Positions 53,554 to 63,015 of a stretch of DNA of 64,000 bases are shown piece after piece. This DNA comes from Hydrogenophaga sp. (GTDB lineage Bacteria > Pseudomonadota > Gammaproteobacteria > Burkholderiales > Burkholderiaceae_C): assembly GCA_011391495.1 (NCBI GenBank), contig JAABQK010000001.1, positions 1 to 64,000 of the forward strand. The letters run 5' to 3'. Position 1 is the stretch's first letter; every line of letters begins with the position of its first letter. A model generated the notes under the pieces. That model worked only from the letters and a program-made list of their open reading frames with translations. It ran no database searches and was not told where the DNA came from. A program made the position numbers and the translations under genes.

Positions 53554-54099
53554 ATGACCGACGAACAAGTTCTGGCCGACACCCGCCACTGGATCGAGAA
53601 GGCCGTGATCGGCCTGAACCTGTGCCCCTTTGCGCGTTCGGTCTATGTGAAGAACCAGGTTCGCATCGTGGTCAGCCATGCGCGACACCTGGATGCGTTC
53701 CTGGACGAGCTGGACCGTGAGCTGGACCTGTTGGTGAACACCCCGGCGGAAGAGATCGACACCACGCTGCTGGTGCACCCCACGCTGTTCCCGGACTTCT
53801 TCGTTTTCAACGACTTCCTGAACGTGGTGGACGACGTGGTGGCCGAGCACGAGCTCGTAGGCGTGATCCAGGTGGCCAGCTTTCATCCGTTGTTCCAGTT
53901 TGAAGGCGTCGAGCCCGAAGACATCAGCAACGCGACCAACCGCGCTCCCTATCCGGTGCTGCACCTGCTGCGCGAAGCAAGCGTGGAACGCGCCGTGGCG
54001 ACCGAAGGGGGCGATGCCGAAGTGATCGTGGAGCGCAACATCGCCACCCTGCGCGAACTGGGCGCTGCTGGCTGGCAGGCACTGCTCGCAAAGCCCTGA
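53554..54099 (+). CDS. DUF1415 family protein
   Basis: A 181-residue cytosolic protein of the DUF1415 family, common in proteobacteria and without a known function. The family's conserved WIEKAVIGLNLCPFA block with its single Cys is at about 13-28, and a second block is FHPLFQFEG. The ATG at 53554 starts at the conserved part. It is probably co-transcribed with the DUF1631 gene 105 bases downstream. Confidence 0.88.
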   Translation: MTDEQVLADTRHWIEKAVIGLNLCPFARSVYVKNQVRIVVSHARHLDAFLDELDRELDLLVNTPAEEIDTTLLVHPTLFPDFFVFNDFLNVVDDVVAEHELVGVIQVASFHPLFQFEGVEPEDISNATNRAPYPVLHLLREASVERAVATEGGDAEVIVERNIATLRELGAAGWQALLAKP

Positions 54100-54204
54100 A
54101 CTGTCGGCTTTTTGCCGTTTCATCCGGGCTTTGCATGGGGCCGGGCTGTCCACAATCCGGGGGAAGACACACACGCTCTTTCCGCCATTCCCCCAGCCCC
54201 TGCC

Positions 54205-56298
54205 ATGAACGCCCGTGCCGAATCTCCCTACGACGCCTGCCTGGCGGAGGCGCTGGCGCAGTCGCGCGAATGGGTTCCACGCTGGCTGGGCAAGCTGAAC
54301 GAGGCGCTGCAGCAGCGCGAGGCGGCGGCTCCCAGCCTGCAGGAAAAGCAGGTTTTCATCCAGGCACGCACGGTGCTGGCAAGTCACCGCGAGATCGTGG
54401 CCGAGCGCTTCCTGTCAGCGCTGGGCGAGATGCTGAACGGCGCCCGGCCCGCAGGCGGGTCGGGTAGCGGCAGCCCGTCGCCGGTGGCCCGCAAACTGCA
54501 AACGCTCAGCTTCGATGACCTGGAGCTGATGGACGACCAGCAGGTGCAGGAGACGGTGGACCATGCGCGCGTGCAGCAGGTCGTGAAGATGGCGGCCGAT
54601 GACGACCTGGTGGCCTTGAGTGCCCGCCTGAGCCGGGCCCAGGGACTCGACGTGGTGCGTGTGGATGCCAACCCGCTGCGCCCGGAGGAAATCCTGTCGG
54701 CCCTGATGCGAGCGCTCTCCACCCTGCATGTGGACGAGTCGGTGCGTTCGCGCTGGCTGAACACCGGCGCGGTCCCGCTGGGACAAGCCCTGCAGCAGTT
54801 TTACCAGCACCTTTCTGGCCTGCTGGACGCCTGGGGCGTGCAGCCTGCGGGCTATGCGGTGATCCAGGCACCCGAATCGCGCGGGGTGCTGGCTGCGGCT
54901 GGCAGCGCACGGCGCGGCGACAGCGTGCCGGCGGCATCGCTGCTGGGCAGCGATGCCTTGCTCACACTCGACCACCTGCACCAGTTGCTGGTGGGCAACC
55001 TCGACCAGAGCGGCACCGGCGTGTCGGACCAGGGGGCTTCCGGCTCGGGCAATGCCATGGTGCGAACGCTGGCGGCCGAGGTGGTGACGCTCCTGCTGCG
55101 GCGGATCGCGGAAGACACGCGGCTTCTGCGGCCGGTGCGGGAGATGATTCAGGACCTCAAGCCCGCGCTCATTCAGCTGGCGCGATCCGATCCGCGCTTC
55201 TTTGCCGACCGACAGAACCCGGCGCGGCGCCTGCTGGATGCCATCACGGCGCGCAGCCTGGCGTTCACCAGCGAACAGGACGCGGGCTTCGCGCCATTTG
55301 CCGAGCTCCTGCGCGACACCGTGCAGACCTTGCAGGCGCCAGGTCCCCATCTGCCCGAGCGTTTTCCCGAGGTGCTCAGGCGCTTCAACCAGGCGCAGGC
55401 CCCGGCCAAGGAACCGGCGCGCGGCCTTGCGGTCCAGACCCTGGTGCGGGTGGAGCAGCGCAACCTGCTGGCCGAGCGGGTGGCGGGAGAGCTGCAGGCC
55501 CGCAACGACTTTGCGCGTGCGCCTGGCGTGGTGCGGCGTTTCCTGACCGGGCCGTGGGCCCAGGTCGTGGCGCAGGCGCGACTGCAGGCTGCGGCCGGAG
55601 ATCCGGACCTGCCCGGCGACGCGGCCGCCCTGCGGTTCATGGACATCCTGCCCGATCTGCTGTGGTCCAGCCAGCTGGCCCAGGCCAGCCGCAACCGGCC
55701 CCGCCTGATCAAGGTGATTCCGCCACTGCTGCGCACGCTGCGCGAGGGGCTGGATTCGATCGACTACCCGCGCCCGCAGTCCGAGGCGTTTTTTCAGGCG
55801 CTCATGGGTCTGCATGAAGCGGCCTACAAGACGCAGCACAGCGAACTCGTGTCCGCGTCCGACAGCCCGCCGAGTTGCCAGATGGACCTGCCCGCCGAGC
55901 CCTGGATGCAGGCGACCGAAGCGCGCAACTCGGGCTTCATGGACGACATGGACATCGATACCCAGCCGGCGTTCCAGGACACCGAACCGATGGCCAGCGA
56001 CTGGCAGGCACTTCGGGCGGAGCCCGCGCGCGACGCCGCACAGTTGCTGCCCGTCGGTACCTGGGTGGACCTGCGGGAGGAGCACAACACCGTGCGCTGC
56101 CAGCTCACCTGGGCCAGCCCACACGGCACCCTGTTCCTGTTTTCAGGTTCCGGTGGCCGATCCTTGTCGCTGACCCGGCGCGGCCTGGAGCGTCTGCAGG
56201 GACTGGGCCGCCTGCGCGTGGTGGCCGACCACGGCGTGGTCGAAGAGGCGCTGGACGAGGTGGCTCGGCTGGCCTTGCAGAACTCGGGCAGAAGCTAG
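54205..56298 (+). CDS. DUF1631 family protein
   Basis: A 697-residue cytosolic protein of the DUF1631 family found in beta- and gammaproteobacteria. The family is linked to c-di-GMP/PilZ-type signalling by context only; the C-terminal part (about 610-690, GTWVDLREEH onward) has a beta pattern that may be PilZ-like. Most of the protein is helical. No catalytic motif is visible. The ATG at 54205 is chosen because the upstream extension is not conserved in type. Confidence 0.82.
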   Translation: MNARAESPYDACLAEALAQSREWVPRWLGKLNEALQQREAAAPSLQEKQVFIQARTVLASHREIVAERFLSALGEMLNGARPAGGSGSGSPSPVARKLQTLSFDDLELMDDQQVQETVDHARVQQVVKMAADDDLVALSARLSRAQGLDVVRVDANPLRPEEILSALMRALSTLHVDESVRSRWLNTGAVPLGQALQQFYQHLSGLLDAWGVQPAGYAVIQAPESRGVLAAAGSARRGDSVPAASLLGSDALLTLDHLHQLLVGNLDQSGTGVSDQGASGSGNAMVRTLAAEVVTLLLRRIAEDTRLLRPVREMIQDLKPALIQLARSDPRFFADRQNPARRLLDAITARSLAFTSEQDAGFAPFAELLRDTVQTLQAPGPHLPERFPEVLRRFNQAQAPAKEPARGLAVQTLVRVEQRNLLAERVAGELQARNDFARAPGVVRRFLTGPWAQVVAQARLQAAAGDPDLPGDAAALRFMDILPDLLWSSQLAQASRNRPRLIKVIPPLLRTLREGLDSIDYPRPQSEAFFQALMGLHEAAYKTQHSELVSASDSPPSCQMDLPAEPWMQATEARNSGFMDDMDIDTQPAFQDTEPMASDWQALRAEPARDAAQLLPVGTWVDLREEHNTVRCQLTWASPHGTLFLFSGSGGRSLSLTRRGLERLQGLGRLRVVADHGVVEEALDEVARLALQNSGRS

Positions 56299-56476
56299 GC
56301 CGTTGAAGGCCGTCGCTCGGTGGCTGCGCTGTGCGCTGGAAGCGGATGCGCCCGTCGTCACCACCTGCTGAAGACGGCACGCTGGCCTGGTCCTTCGACG
56401 CTTGAACTCGCTCCGGACGGGTGCGGCTCTCGGCCTCTCGGTCCGAATGGAAGTGGCGGCTTGCTACGGTCTGCCA

Positions 56477-58903
56477 TCAGACGTTCAATGCCCGCAACAC
56501 CTCTTCCGCCGTGGCTGGCGCGTTCATCGCCTCCGGCTTTCCACCCGCCTGCGCCACCGCATCGCGCAGCGCCTCCAGCACGCTGATGGCCAGCATGAAC
56601 GGTGGCTCGCCCACGGCCTTGCTGCCGTGCACGTTGTCCTCGCGGTTGGCTTCGGGCCAGAGATCGACCTTGAAATGCGCGGGCACGTCGCCGGTGGCGG
56701 GGATCTTGTAGGTGCTGGGCGCGTGGGTTTGTAGATAACCTTTGCCGTTCCAGACGAGTTGTTCCGTCGTCAACCAGCCCATGCCCTGCACGAAACCACC
56801 TTCGATCTGGCCGATGTCGATCGCCGGGTTGATGCTGCGGCCCACGTCGTGCAGGATGTCCACCTTGAGTACGCGGCTCTCGCCGGTCAGTGTGTCGATA
56901 GCCACTTCGCTGACCGCCGCGCCGTACGAGAAGTAATAGAACGGCCGGCCGGTCAGCGTGGTCTTGTCGTAGTGGATCTTGGGCGTGCGGTAGAAGCCAT
57001 CGCTCCAGAGCTGGATGCGGTTGGCGTAGGCGGCGTGCACCACGTCTTCAAACCGGCGGATGGACTTGTCCGTGATGACCTGGCCACCTTCGAAGCGCAC
57101 CGCGCCGGCGCCCACGCCATCCAGCCCGGCCACGAAAGCGGCGAGGTTGTCGCGCACGTGGCGTGCGGCGAACTGCGCGGCGCGGCCGTTCAGGTCGGTG
57201 CCGCTGCTGGCCGCCGTGGCGCTGGCGTTGGGCACCTTGCTGGTGTCGGCTGCGGTGCTCAGGACCCGCTCGAACGGAATGCCCAGTTCGTCGGCCACGA
57301 TGGCCGCCACCTTGGTGTTCAGGCCCTGGCCCATCTCGGTGCCACCGTGGTTCACCATCACGCTGCCGTCGGTGTAGACGTGCACCAGCGCACCGGCCTG
57401 GTTGAACAGCGTGGCCGTGAAGCTGATGCCGAACTTGACGGGCGTGAGCGCCAGTCCCTTCTTGATGATGGGGCTCTGCGCGTTGAAGGATGCGATCTGC
57501 TCGCGCCGTTCGCGGTAGCCACTGGTCAGGGCCAGGGTGTTGATCAGCGGGTCGAGGATGTTGTCTTCCACCTTCATCTGGTAGTGGGTGACGTTCCTGT
57601 CTTCGATGCCGTATAGGTTGCGCAGCCGCACGTCCAGCGGGTCCAGGCCGAGCTGGCGCGCGATGTCGCTCAGGATGCGCTCGATCACGATCACCCCCTG
57701 TGGGCCGCCGAAGCCGCGGAAGGCGGTGTGGCTTTGCGTGTTTGTCTTGCAGCGGTAGCTGGCGATGGCGACGTCTTCGAGGAAGTAGGCGTTGTCCGCG
57801 TGGAAGATGGCGCGGTCGGCCACCGGGCCGGAGAGGTCCGCACTGAAGCCGCAGTTGGCCAGCATCTCCAGCTCCAGCCCGCAGAGCAGGCCGGTGTCGT
57901 CAAAGCCCGCGCGGTAGTGATACGCAAACGGGTGGCGTTTGCCCGTGATCAGGAAATCGTCGTCCCGGTCCAGCCGCAGCTTGACGGGACTCTTCAGTTG
58001 GTTCGCCGCGATGGCGGCCCACACGGCCAGGTGACCGGCCTGCGTTTCCTTGCCGCCGAAGCCGCCGCCCATGCGCCGGCACTCCACCGTGACCGCGTGG
58101 TTTGGCAGAGCCAAGGCATGCGCTACCCAGTGCTGCACCTCGCCGGGGTGTTGCGTGCTGCTGTAGACCCACCACTGGTTCTGTTCCAGCGGCAGCACGT
58201 AGGCGATCTGGCCTTCCAGGTAGAAGTGCTCCTGCCCGCCGACTTCAAATGCGCCTTCGATCTGGTGCGGTGCGCGCTTCAGGGCCGCCTGCGCGTCGCC
58301 GCGTTGTACATGCACCGGGGGCAGCACATAACTTTCCAGCGCATGGGCCTCGTGCACCGTGAGCACCGGATCCAGCGCTTCGATGTCCCATGTCACCAGT
58401 CGGGCCGCTCGGCGCGCGGTCATCACATCGTCGGCGACGATCAGGCCACCGACCTGGCCCAGGAACTGCACCGTGCCCTGTGCGAACACCGGCTCGTCGT
58501 GCGCAAAGGCCGCGAGGGTGGTGTCGCCGGGAATGTCGGTTGCACCGATGAAGGCCCGGACGCCAGGCAGGGCCAGCGCGGCCGACGCGTCGAGCTTGCG
58601 CAGGATGCCGTGCGCCACCGGCGAACACACCGGCGCCGCGTGCAACGTGCCGCGTACCTCGGGGATGTCGTCGATGTAGGTGGCAGCGCCGGCCACCTGG
58701 GCGCGGGCGCTTTCGTGGAATCGGGACACCCCTGCGGCGGGAGCCACGCCCCCGCGCTCCTCCGCTGGCGCGTGTCGCTGCCCCAGCACCGGGGAGGGAC
58801 CCGGTGCCTCCCGGTTCCCGGGGCTGACCCCACCTTGGGGCGGCCCGGCGGTGGGGTCGGCCGTGGTGTTGTCCACCACCAGTTTCAGATCAGGAGCGTT
58901 CAT
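56477..58903 (-). CDS. xdhB: Xanthine dehydrogenase molybdopterin-binding subunit
   Basis: The 808-residue large subunit of XDH, which oxidises hypoxanthine and xanthine to urate with the help of XdhA. It has the aldehyde oxidase/xanthine dehydrogenase a/b hammerhead (about 60-170) and Moco-binding domains: GGGFGGKET (Moco), FRGFGGPQG, and the active-site Glu probably in VGEPPFMLA. Residues about 15-59 are Gly/Pro-rich and encoded by a repeat-like stretch, absent in usual homologues. The ATG at 58903 overlaps the xdhA stop (ATGA). Confidence 0.92.
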   Translation of the reverse strand: MNAPDLKLVVDNTTADPTAGPPQGGVSPGNREAPGPSPVLGQRHAPAEERGGVAPAAGVSRFHESARAQVAGAATYIDDIPEVRGTLHAAPVCSPVAHGILRKLDASAALALPGVRAFIGATDIPGDTTLAAFAHDEPVFAQGTVQFLGQVGGLIVADDVMTARRAARLVTWDIEALDPVLTVHEAHALESYVLPPVHVQRGDAQAALKRAPHQIEGAFEVGGQEHFYLEGQIAYVLPLEQNQWWVYSSTQHPGEVQHWVAHALALPNHAVTVECRRMGGGFGGKETQAGHLAVWAAIAANQLKSPVKLRLDRDDDFLITGKRHPFAYHYRAGFDDTGLLCGLELEMLANCGFSADLSGPVADRAIFHADNAYFLEDVAIASYRCKTNTQSHTAFRGFGGPQGVIVIERILSDIARQLGLDPLDVRLRNLYGIEDRNVTHYQMKVEDNILDPLINTLALTSGYRERREQIASFNAQSPIIKKGLALTPVKFGISFTATLFNQAGALVHVYTDGSVMVNHGGTEMGQGLNTKVAAIVADELGIPFERVLSTAADTSKVPNASATAASSGTDLNGRAAQFAARHVRDNLAAFVAGLDGVGAGAVRFEGGQVITDKSIRRFEDVVHAAYANRIQLWSDGFYRTPKIHYDKTTLTGRPFYYFSYGAAVSEVAIDTLTGESRVLKVDILHDVGRSINPAIDIGQIEGGFVQGMGWLTTEQLVWNGKGYLQTHAPSTYKIPATGDVPAHFKVDLWPEANREDNVHGSKAVGEPPFMLAISVLEALRDAVAQAGGKPEAMNAPATAEEVLRALNV
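58727..58861. repeat. Repeat-like GC-rich insert within the xdhB N-terminus
   Basis: The stretch holds ACGCCCCCGCGCT, CACCGGGGAGGGACCCGGTG and CCCCACCTTGGGG hairpins in the style of the intergenic repeats nearby. It keeps the reading frame of xdhB and encodes about 45 low-complexity residues before the first conserved segment. Confidence 0.55.
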
Positions 58904-60402
58904 GCCAGGGCCTCCACGGTCTTGAGGCTGTCCAGGTTGATCGCCGCCATGCCTTGGCTTTCCAGCCAGAAGCGCTGCATCAGGTTGCCCAGCACGGTCT
59001 GTCGGTAACTGGCACTGGCGCGCATGTCGCTGATGGGCTGGAACTCGGCGCGCAGCGCGGCGGCGGCCGCCATCACGGTGTCGGCGTTCCAGGGCTGGCC
59101 GAGCAGGGCGGCCTCGGTCTGGCGGGCGCGCGCCGGCATGGCGGCCACGCCGCCGGCGCCGATGGAGACCTGCTGCACCACGCCGCCTTTCACCGTCATC
59201 TGGATCGCCAGGCAAACGGCGGAGATGTCGTCGTCGAAGCGCTTGCTGATCTTGTAGACCTTTTCCAGAGCGTGGCCTGTGGGCCGCGGCACCTTGATCC
59301 AGCACAGCAGCTCGTCCGCCCGCATCACGTTCGTGCGGTAGCCGGTGTACAGGTCTTCCAGCCGCAGTTCGCGGTGGGCGATCCCTTCGCCAGAGGCGGT
59401 CCTTTTCCAGCGCATCAGCACCACGCTGGCGCCCAGCGCGATCAGCAGCGGCATGGTGTCACCGATGGGCGAACCGTTGGCCACGTTGCCGCCCAGCGTG
59501 CCGGAGTTGCGCACCGGCAGCCCCGCGAAACGCTGGCTGAAGGTCTTGAGTTGCGGGCGCTCGGCCACCAGCGCGGCGAAGGCGTCGCCCAGGCTGACCG
59601 CGGCGCCCATGGCGATGTGCTGCGGGTAGGTTTCCACGCGCTGCAACTCGCGCGCGGCCGTCACGTCCAGTACCTGCGTGAAACGCTGGTGCTGCTTGGT
59701 GACCCACAGGCCCACGTCGGTGCAGCCTGCCACGACCTGCGCTTTCGGGTGTGAGGCGCGGGCCTGCAGCAGGGCGGCCAGGGTGCTGGGACGCAGGTAG
59801 GTCTCATCCCCCTTCTGCTGGGTCTTCAGGCCCTTGAGCGCCGCGACCGTGGACGCCTCGTCCACCGCACAGCCGGCGGGCAGTGGGAGGCTGGCCATTT
59901 TTTCAGCGGCATCGAGGATCGGGCGGTAGCCGGTGCAGCGGCAGAGATTGCCCGAGAGGTCGGCCTGGGCCTGTTCCCGGGTGATGCCCCGGCCGCCCTT
60001 CGTGTTCTGGTACATGCCGAACAGGCTCATGACGAAGCCCGGCGTGCAGAAGCCGCACTGGCTGCCGTGGCACTGCACCATGGCTTCCTGTGCTGGATGC
60101 AGTTCGCCGGATTCACCGGATGCGATGTCTTCAGCGGTCCAGACCGCCATGCCGTCCACCGAATGGGCCAGCCGGATGCAGCTGTTGATGGCCTTGTAGC
60201 GGAGCTTGCCGTTGACCGCCTCACCCAGCACCACGGTGCAGGCACCGCAGTCGCCTTCGCCACAGCCTTCCTTGGTGGCGGTGAGGTGCAGGTCCTCGCG
60301 CAGCACCTCCAGCAGGGTGCGGTCGGGTGCTACATTGCCCAGCGCCACGACCTGGCCGCGCCGGATGAATCTCAGGGTTTGTGCGGATTTTTGAGCTTGC
60401 AT
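58900..60402 (-). CDS. xdhA: Xanthine dehydrogenase iron-sulfur/FAD subunit
   Basis: A 500-residue small subunit. 2Fe-2S domains are visible: plant-type CGEGDCGACTVV, then the second with CHGSQCGFCTPGF and LCRCTGYRPI. The FAD domain follows (about 190-370; NVANGSPIGDTMP). It passes electrons from XdhB to NAD+. The start is uncertain: the ATG at 60402 is used, one at 60414 is possible, and neither has a strong ribosome site. It is divergent from the LysR gene, 95 bases apart. Confidence 0.9.
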   Translation of the reverse strand: MQAQKSAQTLRFIRRGQVVALGNVAPDRTLLEVLREDLHLTATKEGCGEGDCGACTVVLGEAVNGKLRYKAINSCIRLAHSVDGMAVWTAEDIASGESGELHPAQEAMVQCHGSQCGFCTPGFVMSLFGMYQNTKGGRGITREQAQADLSGNLCRCTGYRPILDAAEKMASLPLPAGCAVDEASTVAALKGLKTQQKGDETYLRPSTLAALLQARASHPKAQVVAGCTDVGLWVTKQHQRFTQVLDVTAARELQRVETYPQHIAMGAAVSLGDAFAALVAERPQLKTFSQRFAGLPVRNSGTLGGNVANGSPIGDTMPLLIALGASVVLMRWKRTASGEGIAHRELRLEDLYTGYRTNVMRADELLCWIKVPRPTGHALEKVYKISKRFDDDISAVCLAIQMTVKGGVVQQVSIGAGGVAAMPARARQTEAALLGQPWNADTVMAAAAALRAEFQPISDMRASASYRQTVLGNLMQRFWLESQGMAAINLDSLKTVEALA

Positions 60403-60436
60403 GCGTGCCAGCATAGCTTCCGCGCACGTGGCACAA

Positions 60437-60500
60437 CATATGCTCAGGCGTATGGCGAGAATGCCCAAACCACCATCCACGCGCATAACCTCCGGGTATG
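60437..60500. promoter_or_regulatory. Two CATA/TATG dyads in the xdhA-lysR gap
   Basis: CATATGCTCAGGCGTATG (60437-60454) and CATA-N9-TATG (60484-60500) are two dyads with the same arms. The second fits the LysR ATA-N9-TAT rule and overlaps the LysR start codon. They are likely binding sites of the regulator for both directions. Confidence 0.6.
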
Positions 60501-61451
60501 AAATACGTGTCCATGTTCGACAAGATTGACCTGCACCTGATCCGCGTGCTGCACACCGTGCTGACCGAGCGCAGCGTGTCGCGGGCGGCGCTGCGCCTAG
60601 GCATGTACCAGCCGGCGGTCAGTGCCTCGCTCAAGCGCCTGCGCGAACTGGCCGGCGATCCGCTTCTGGTGCGTTCAGGCTCCGGCATGGTGCCCACGGT
60701 GGCCGGCCTGCGCATGATCGAACCGGCCGCCGACATCCTGCGCAACGCCGAGATGCTGTTTTCAGACGCCCGCAGCTTCGACCCCGCCACCGCCCACCAC
60801 ACCTTCAGCCTGGCCGCCAGCGATTACCTCGATCCGCTGTTCCTGCCCCAGCTGGTGACCCAGCTCAAGGTGCAGGCGCCGGGCTGCGGCATCGAGATCC
60901 ACCCGCTTTCGGCCGACGCCGATTACCGAACCCAGCTGGCCCAGGGTCACTACGAGGTGGTGATCGGCAACTGGCCCAAGCCGCCGGACGACCTGCACCT
61001 GGGGCGCCTGTTCGGCGACGAAGTGGTGAGCCTGGTGTCCACCCAGCACCCGGCGGCGCGCCGCGGCTGGGATGTGGAAGCCTGGCTGGCGGCCGAACAC
61101 ATCGCGCCCACGCCGACCCACCCCGGTGCGCGCGGCGTGATCGACGACCACCTGGCGAGCCAGGGGCTGGTGCGCAACATCACCGCGCGCTGCCCGCATT
61201 TCGGGTTGATCCCGGCCATGGTGGCGGGCAGCCTGCTGGTGCTGACCACCGGGCGCCAGTACGCCGAGCGCTACACCGGCGTGCTGCCGGTGCAGGTGCT
61301 GGCCTGCCCGGTGGCGTTCCCGCGCATGATGTATTACCAGCTCTGGCACGAGCGCACGCATGCGTCCAATGCCGGGCGCTGGCTGCGCGAGCAGATCAAG
61401 GGCGTGGCGGCTTCGCTGCGCCGGCCCGACGCCGAAGCGGCGGCGGCTTGA
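60498..61451 (+). CDS. LysR family regulator of purine catabolism/uptake
   Basis: A 317-residue LTTR. The winged helix is at about 8-66 (LHLIRVLHTVLTERSVSRAALRLGM), followed by the effector domain. It is divergent from xdhAB and 25 bases upstream of a purine/nucleoside-type ABC importer, so it likely controls both, with a purine as effector (inference). The start may be the ATG at 60513 instead, because a dyad overlaps the ATG at 60498. Confidence 0.9.
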   Translation: MKYVSMFDKIDLHLIRVLHTVLTERSVSRAALRLGMYQPAVSASLKRLRELAGDPLLVRSGSGMVPTVAGLRMIEPAADILRNAEMLFSDARSFDPATAHHTFSLAASDYLDPLFLPQLVTQLKVQAPGCGIEIHPLSADADYRTQLAQGHYEVVIGNWPKPPDDLHLGRLFGDEVVSLVSTQHPAARRGWDVEAWLAAEHIAPTPTHPGARGVIDDHLASQGLVRNITARCPHFGLIPAMVAGSLLVLTTGRQYAERYTGVLPVQVLACPVAFPRMMYYQLWHERTHASNAGRWLREQIKGVAASLRRPDAEAAAA

Positions 61452-61476
61452 ATCCCACAGCAAGAAGGAGATTGCC

Positions 61477-63015
61477 TTGACCACCCCCCGGCTGCAACTC
61501 ACCGGCATCACCAAACGTTATCCCGGCGTCGTGGCCAACAACGGCGTGTCGCTCAGCGTCGCGCCGGGGCAGATCCACGCCGTGCTGGGCGAAAACGGCG
61601 CCGGCAAGTCCACGCTGATGAAGATCATCTACGGCTCGGTCAAGCCCGATGAAGGCTCGGTCATGTTCAACGGCCGGCCGGTGCACGTGCGCAACCCGCA
61701 GGAGGCGCGCTTACTGGGCATCAGCATGGTGTTCCAGCACTTCAGCCTGTTCGACACGCTGACCGTGGCCGAGAACGTCTGGCTGGGCCTGGACAAGTCG
61801 CTCACGCTCTCCGAAGTCAGCGCGAGCATCACCGCCAAGGCGGCCGAGTACGGGCTCGACATCGACCCGGATCGCCCGGTGCACACGCTCAGCGTGGGCG
61901 AGATGCAGCGGGTGGAGATCATCCGCGCGCTGCTGACCAATCCGCAGCTGCTCATCCTGGACGAGCCCACTTCGGTGCTCACGCCGCAGGCGGTGGAAAA
62001 GCTCTTCATCGTGCTCAACAAGCTCGCCTCCGAAGGCTGCAGCATCCTCTACATCAGCCACAAGCTGCACGAAATCCGCGAACTCTGCACCGCCTGCACC
62101 GTGCTGCGCGGCGGTCAGGTCACGGGGGTGTGCGACCCGCGCGAGGAGAGCAACGCCTCGCTATCGCGCCTGATGATCGGCGCCGAGCCGCCTGCGCTGA
62201 ACGTGCGCGAACTCCATGCGGGTGTGACCGTCCTGGAGGTGAGCGGCCTCACGCTCGCCAGCGGCGACCCGTTCGGCACCGACCTGCACGACATGGCCCT
62301 GACCGTGCGCGCCGGCGAGGTGGTGGGCATTGCCGGCGTCTCGGGCAATGGCCAGAGCGAGCTGCTGGTCGCCCTGTCGGGCGAAGACACGCGCGCTCCG
62401 GCGGGCAGCATCCGCGTGGCCGGCCAGGACGCTTCGCGCTTCGGCCCGGGCCGGCGCCGTGCGCTGGGCCTGCATTTTGTGCCCGAAGAGCGGCTGGGGC
62501 GCGGCGCGGTACCCACGCTCTCGCTGGCGCACAACCTGCTACTGTCGCGGCGCGACGCGCTGGGCGCGGGTGGCTGGCTCAGGCTGGGCGCGCTCAAGGC
62601 CCAGGCGGCCGGCATCATCCAGCGCTACAACGTCAAGGCCAACGGGCCGGACGCGGCGGCCAAGTCGCTCTCGGGTGGCAACCTGCAGAAGTTCATCGTC
62701 GGACGCGAGATCGAGGCGAAACCGAAGCTGCTGATCGTCAGCCAGCCGACCTGGGGCGTGGACGTGGGCGCTTCGGCGCAGATCCGCGGCGAAATCCTGG
62801 CGCTGCGCGACGCTGGCTGCGCGGTGCTGGTGGTGAGCGAGGAACTGGACGAGCTGTTCGAGATCAGCGACCGCCTGCACGTGATCGCCAAGGGCCGGCT
62901 CTCGCCCAGCCTGGACCGCGCCGACGCGACCATCGAACGCATCGGTGAATGGATGTCCGGGCTCTGGGACAGCAACGACAACAAGAAGAAGGAGATCGCC
63001 CATGTTGCGGCTTGA
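61477..63015 (+). CDS. ABC importer ATPase with two cassettes (purine/nucleoside type)
   Basis: A 512-residue double ATPase of the RbsA/YufO group. Cassette 1 has GENGAGKST and a signature LSVGEMQR; cassette 2 has GVSGNGQSE and LSGGNLQK, with a Walker A that lacks Lys, as usual for the second half. The start is TTG at 61477 with AAGGAG 6 bases upstream; no ATG or GTG fits. It partners the permease that overlaps its end by 14 bases. Beside xdhAB the likely cargo is purine bases or nucleosides. Confidence 0.9.
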   Translation: MTTPRLQLTGITKRYPGVVANNGVSLSVAPGQIHAVLGENGAGKSTLMKIIYGSVKPDEGSVMFNGRPVHVRNPQEARLLGISMVFQHFSLFDTLTVAENVWLGLDKSLTLSEVSASITAKAAEYGLDIDPDRPVHTLSVGEMQRVEIIRALLTNPQLLILDEPTSVLTPQAVEKLFIVLNKLASEGCSILYISHKLHEIRELCTACTVLRGGQVTGVCDPREESNASLSRLMIGAEPPALNVRELHAGVTVLEVSGLTLASGDPFGTDLHDMALTVRAGEVVGIAGVSGNGQSELLVALSGEDTRAPAGSIRVAGQDASRFGPGRRRALGLHFVPEERLGRGAVPTLSLAHNLLLSRRDALGAGGWLRLGALKAQAAGIIQRYNVKANGPDAAAKSLSGGNLQKFIVGREIEAKPKLLIVSQPTWGVDVGASAQIRGEILALRDAGCAVLVVSEELDELFEISDRLHVIAKGRLSPSLDRADATIERIGEWMSGLWDSNDNKKKEIAHVAA

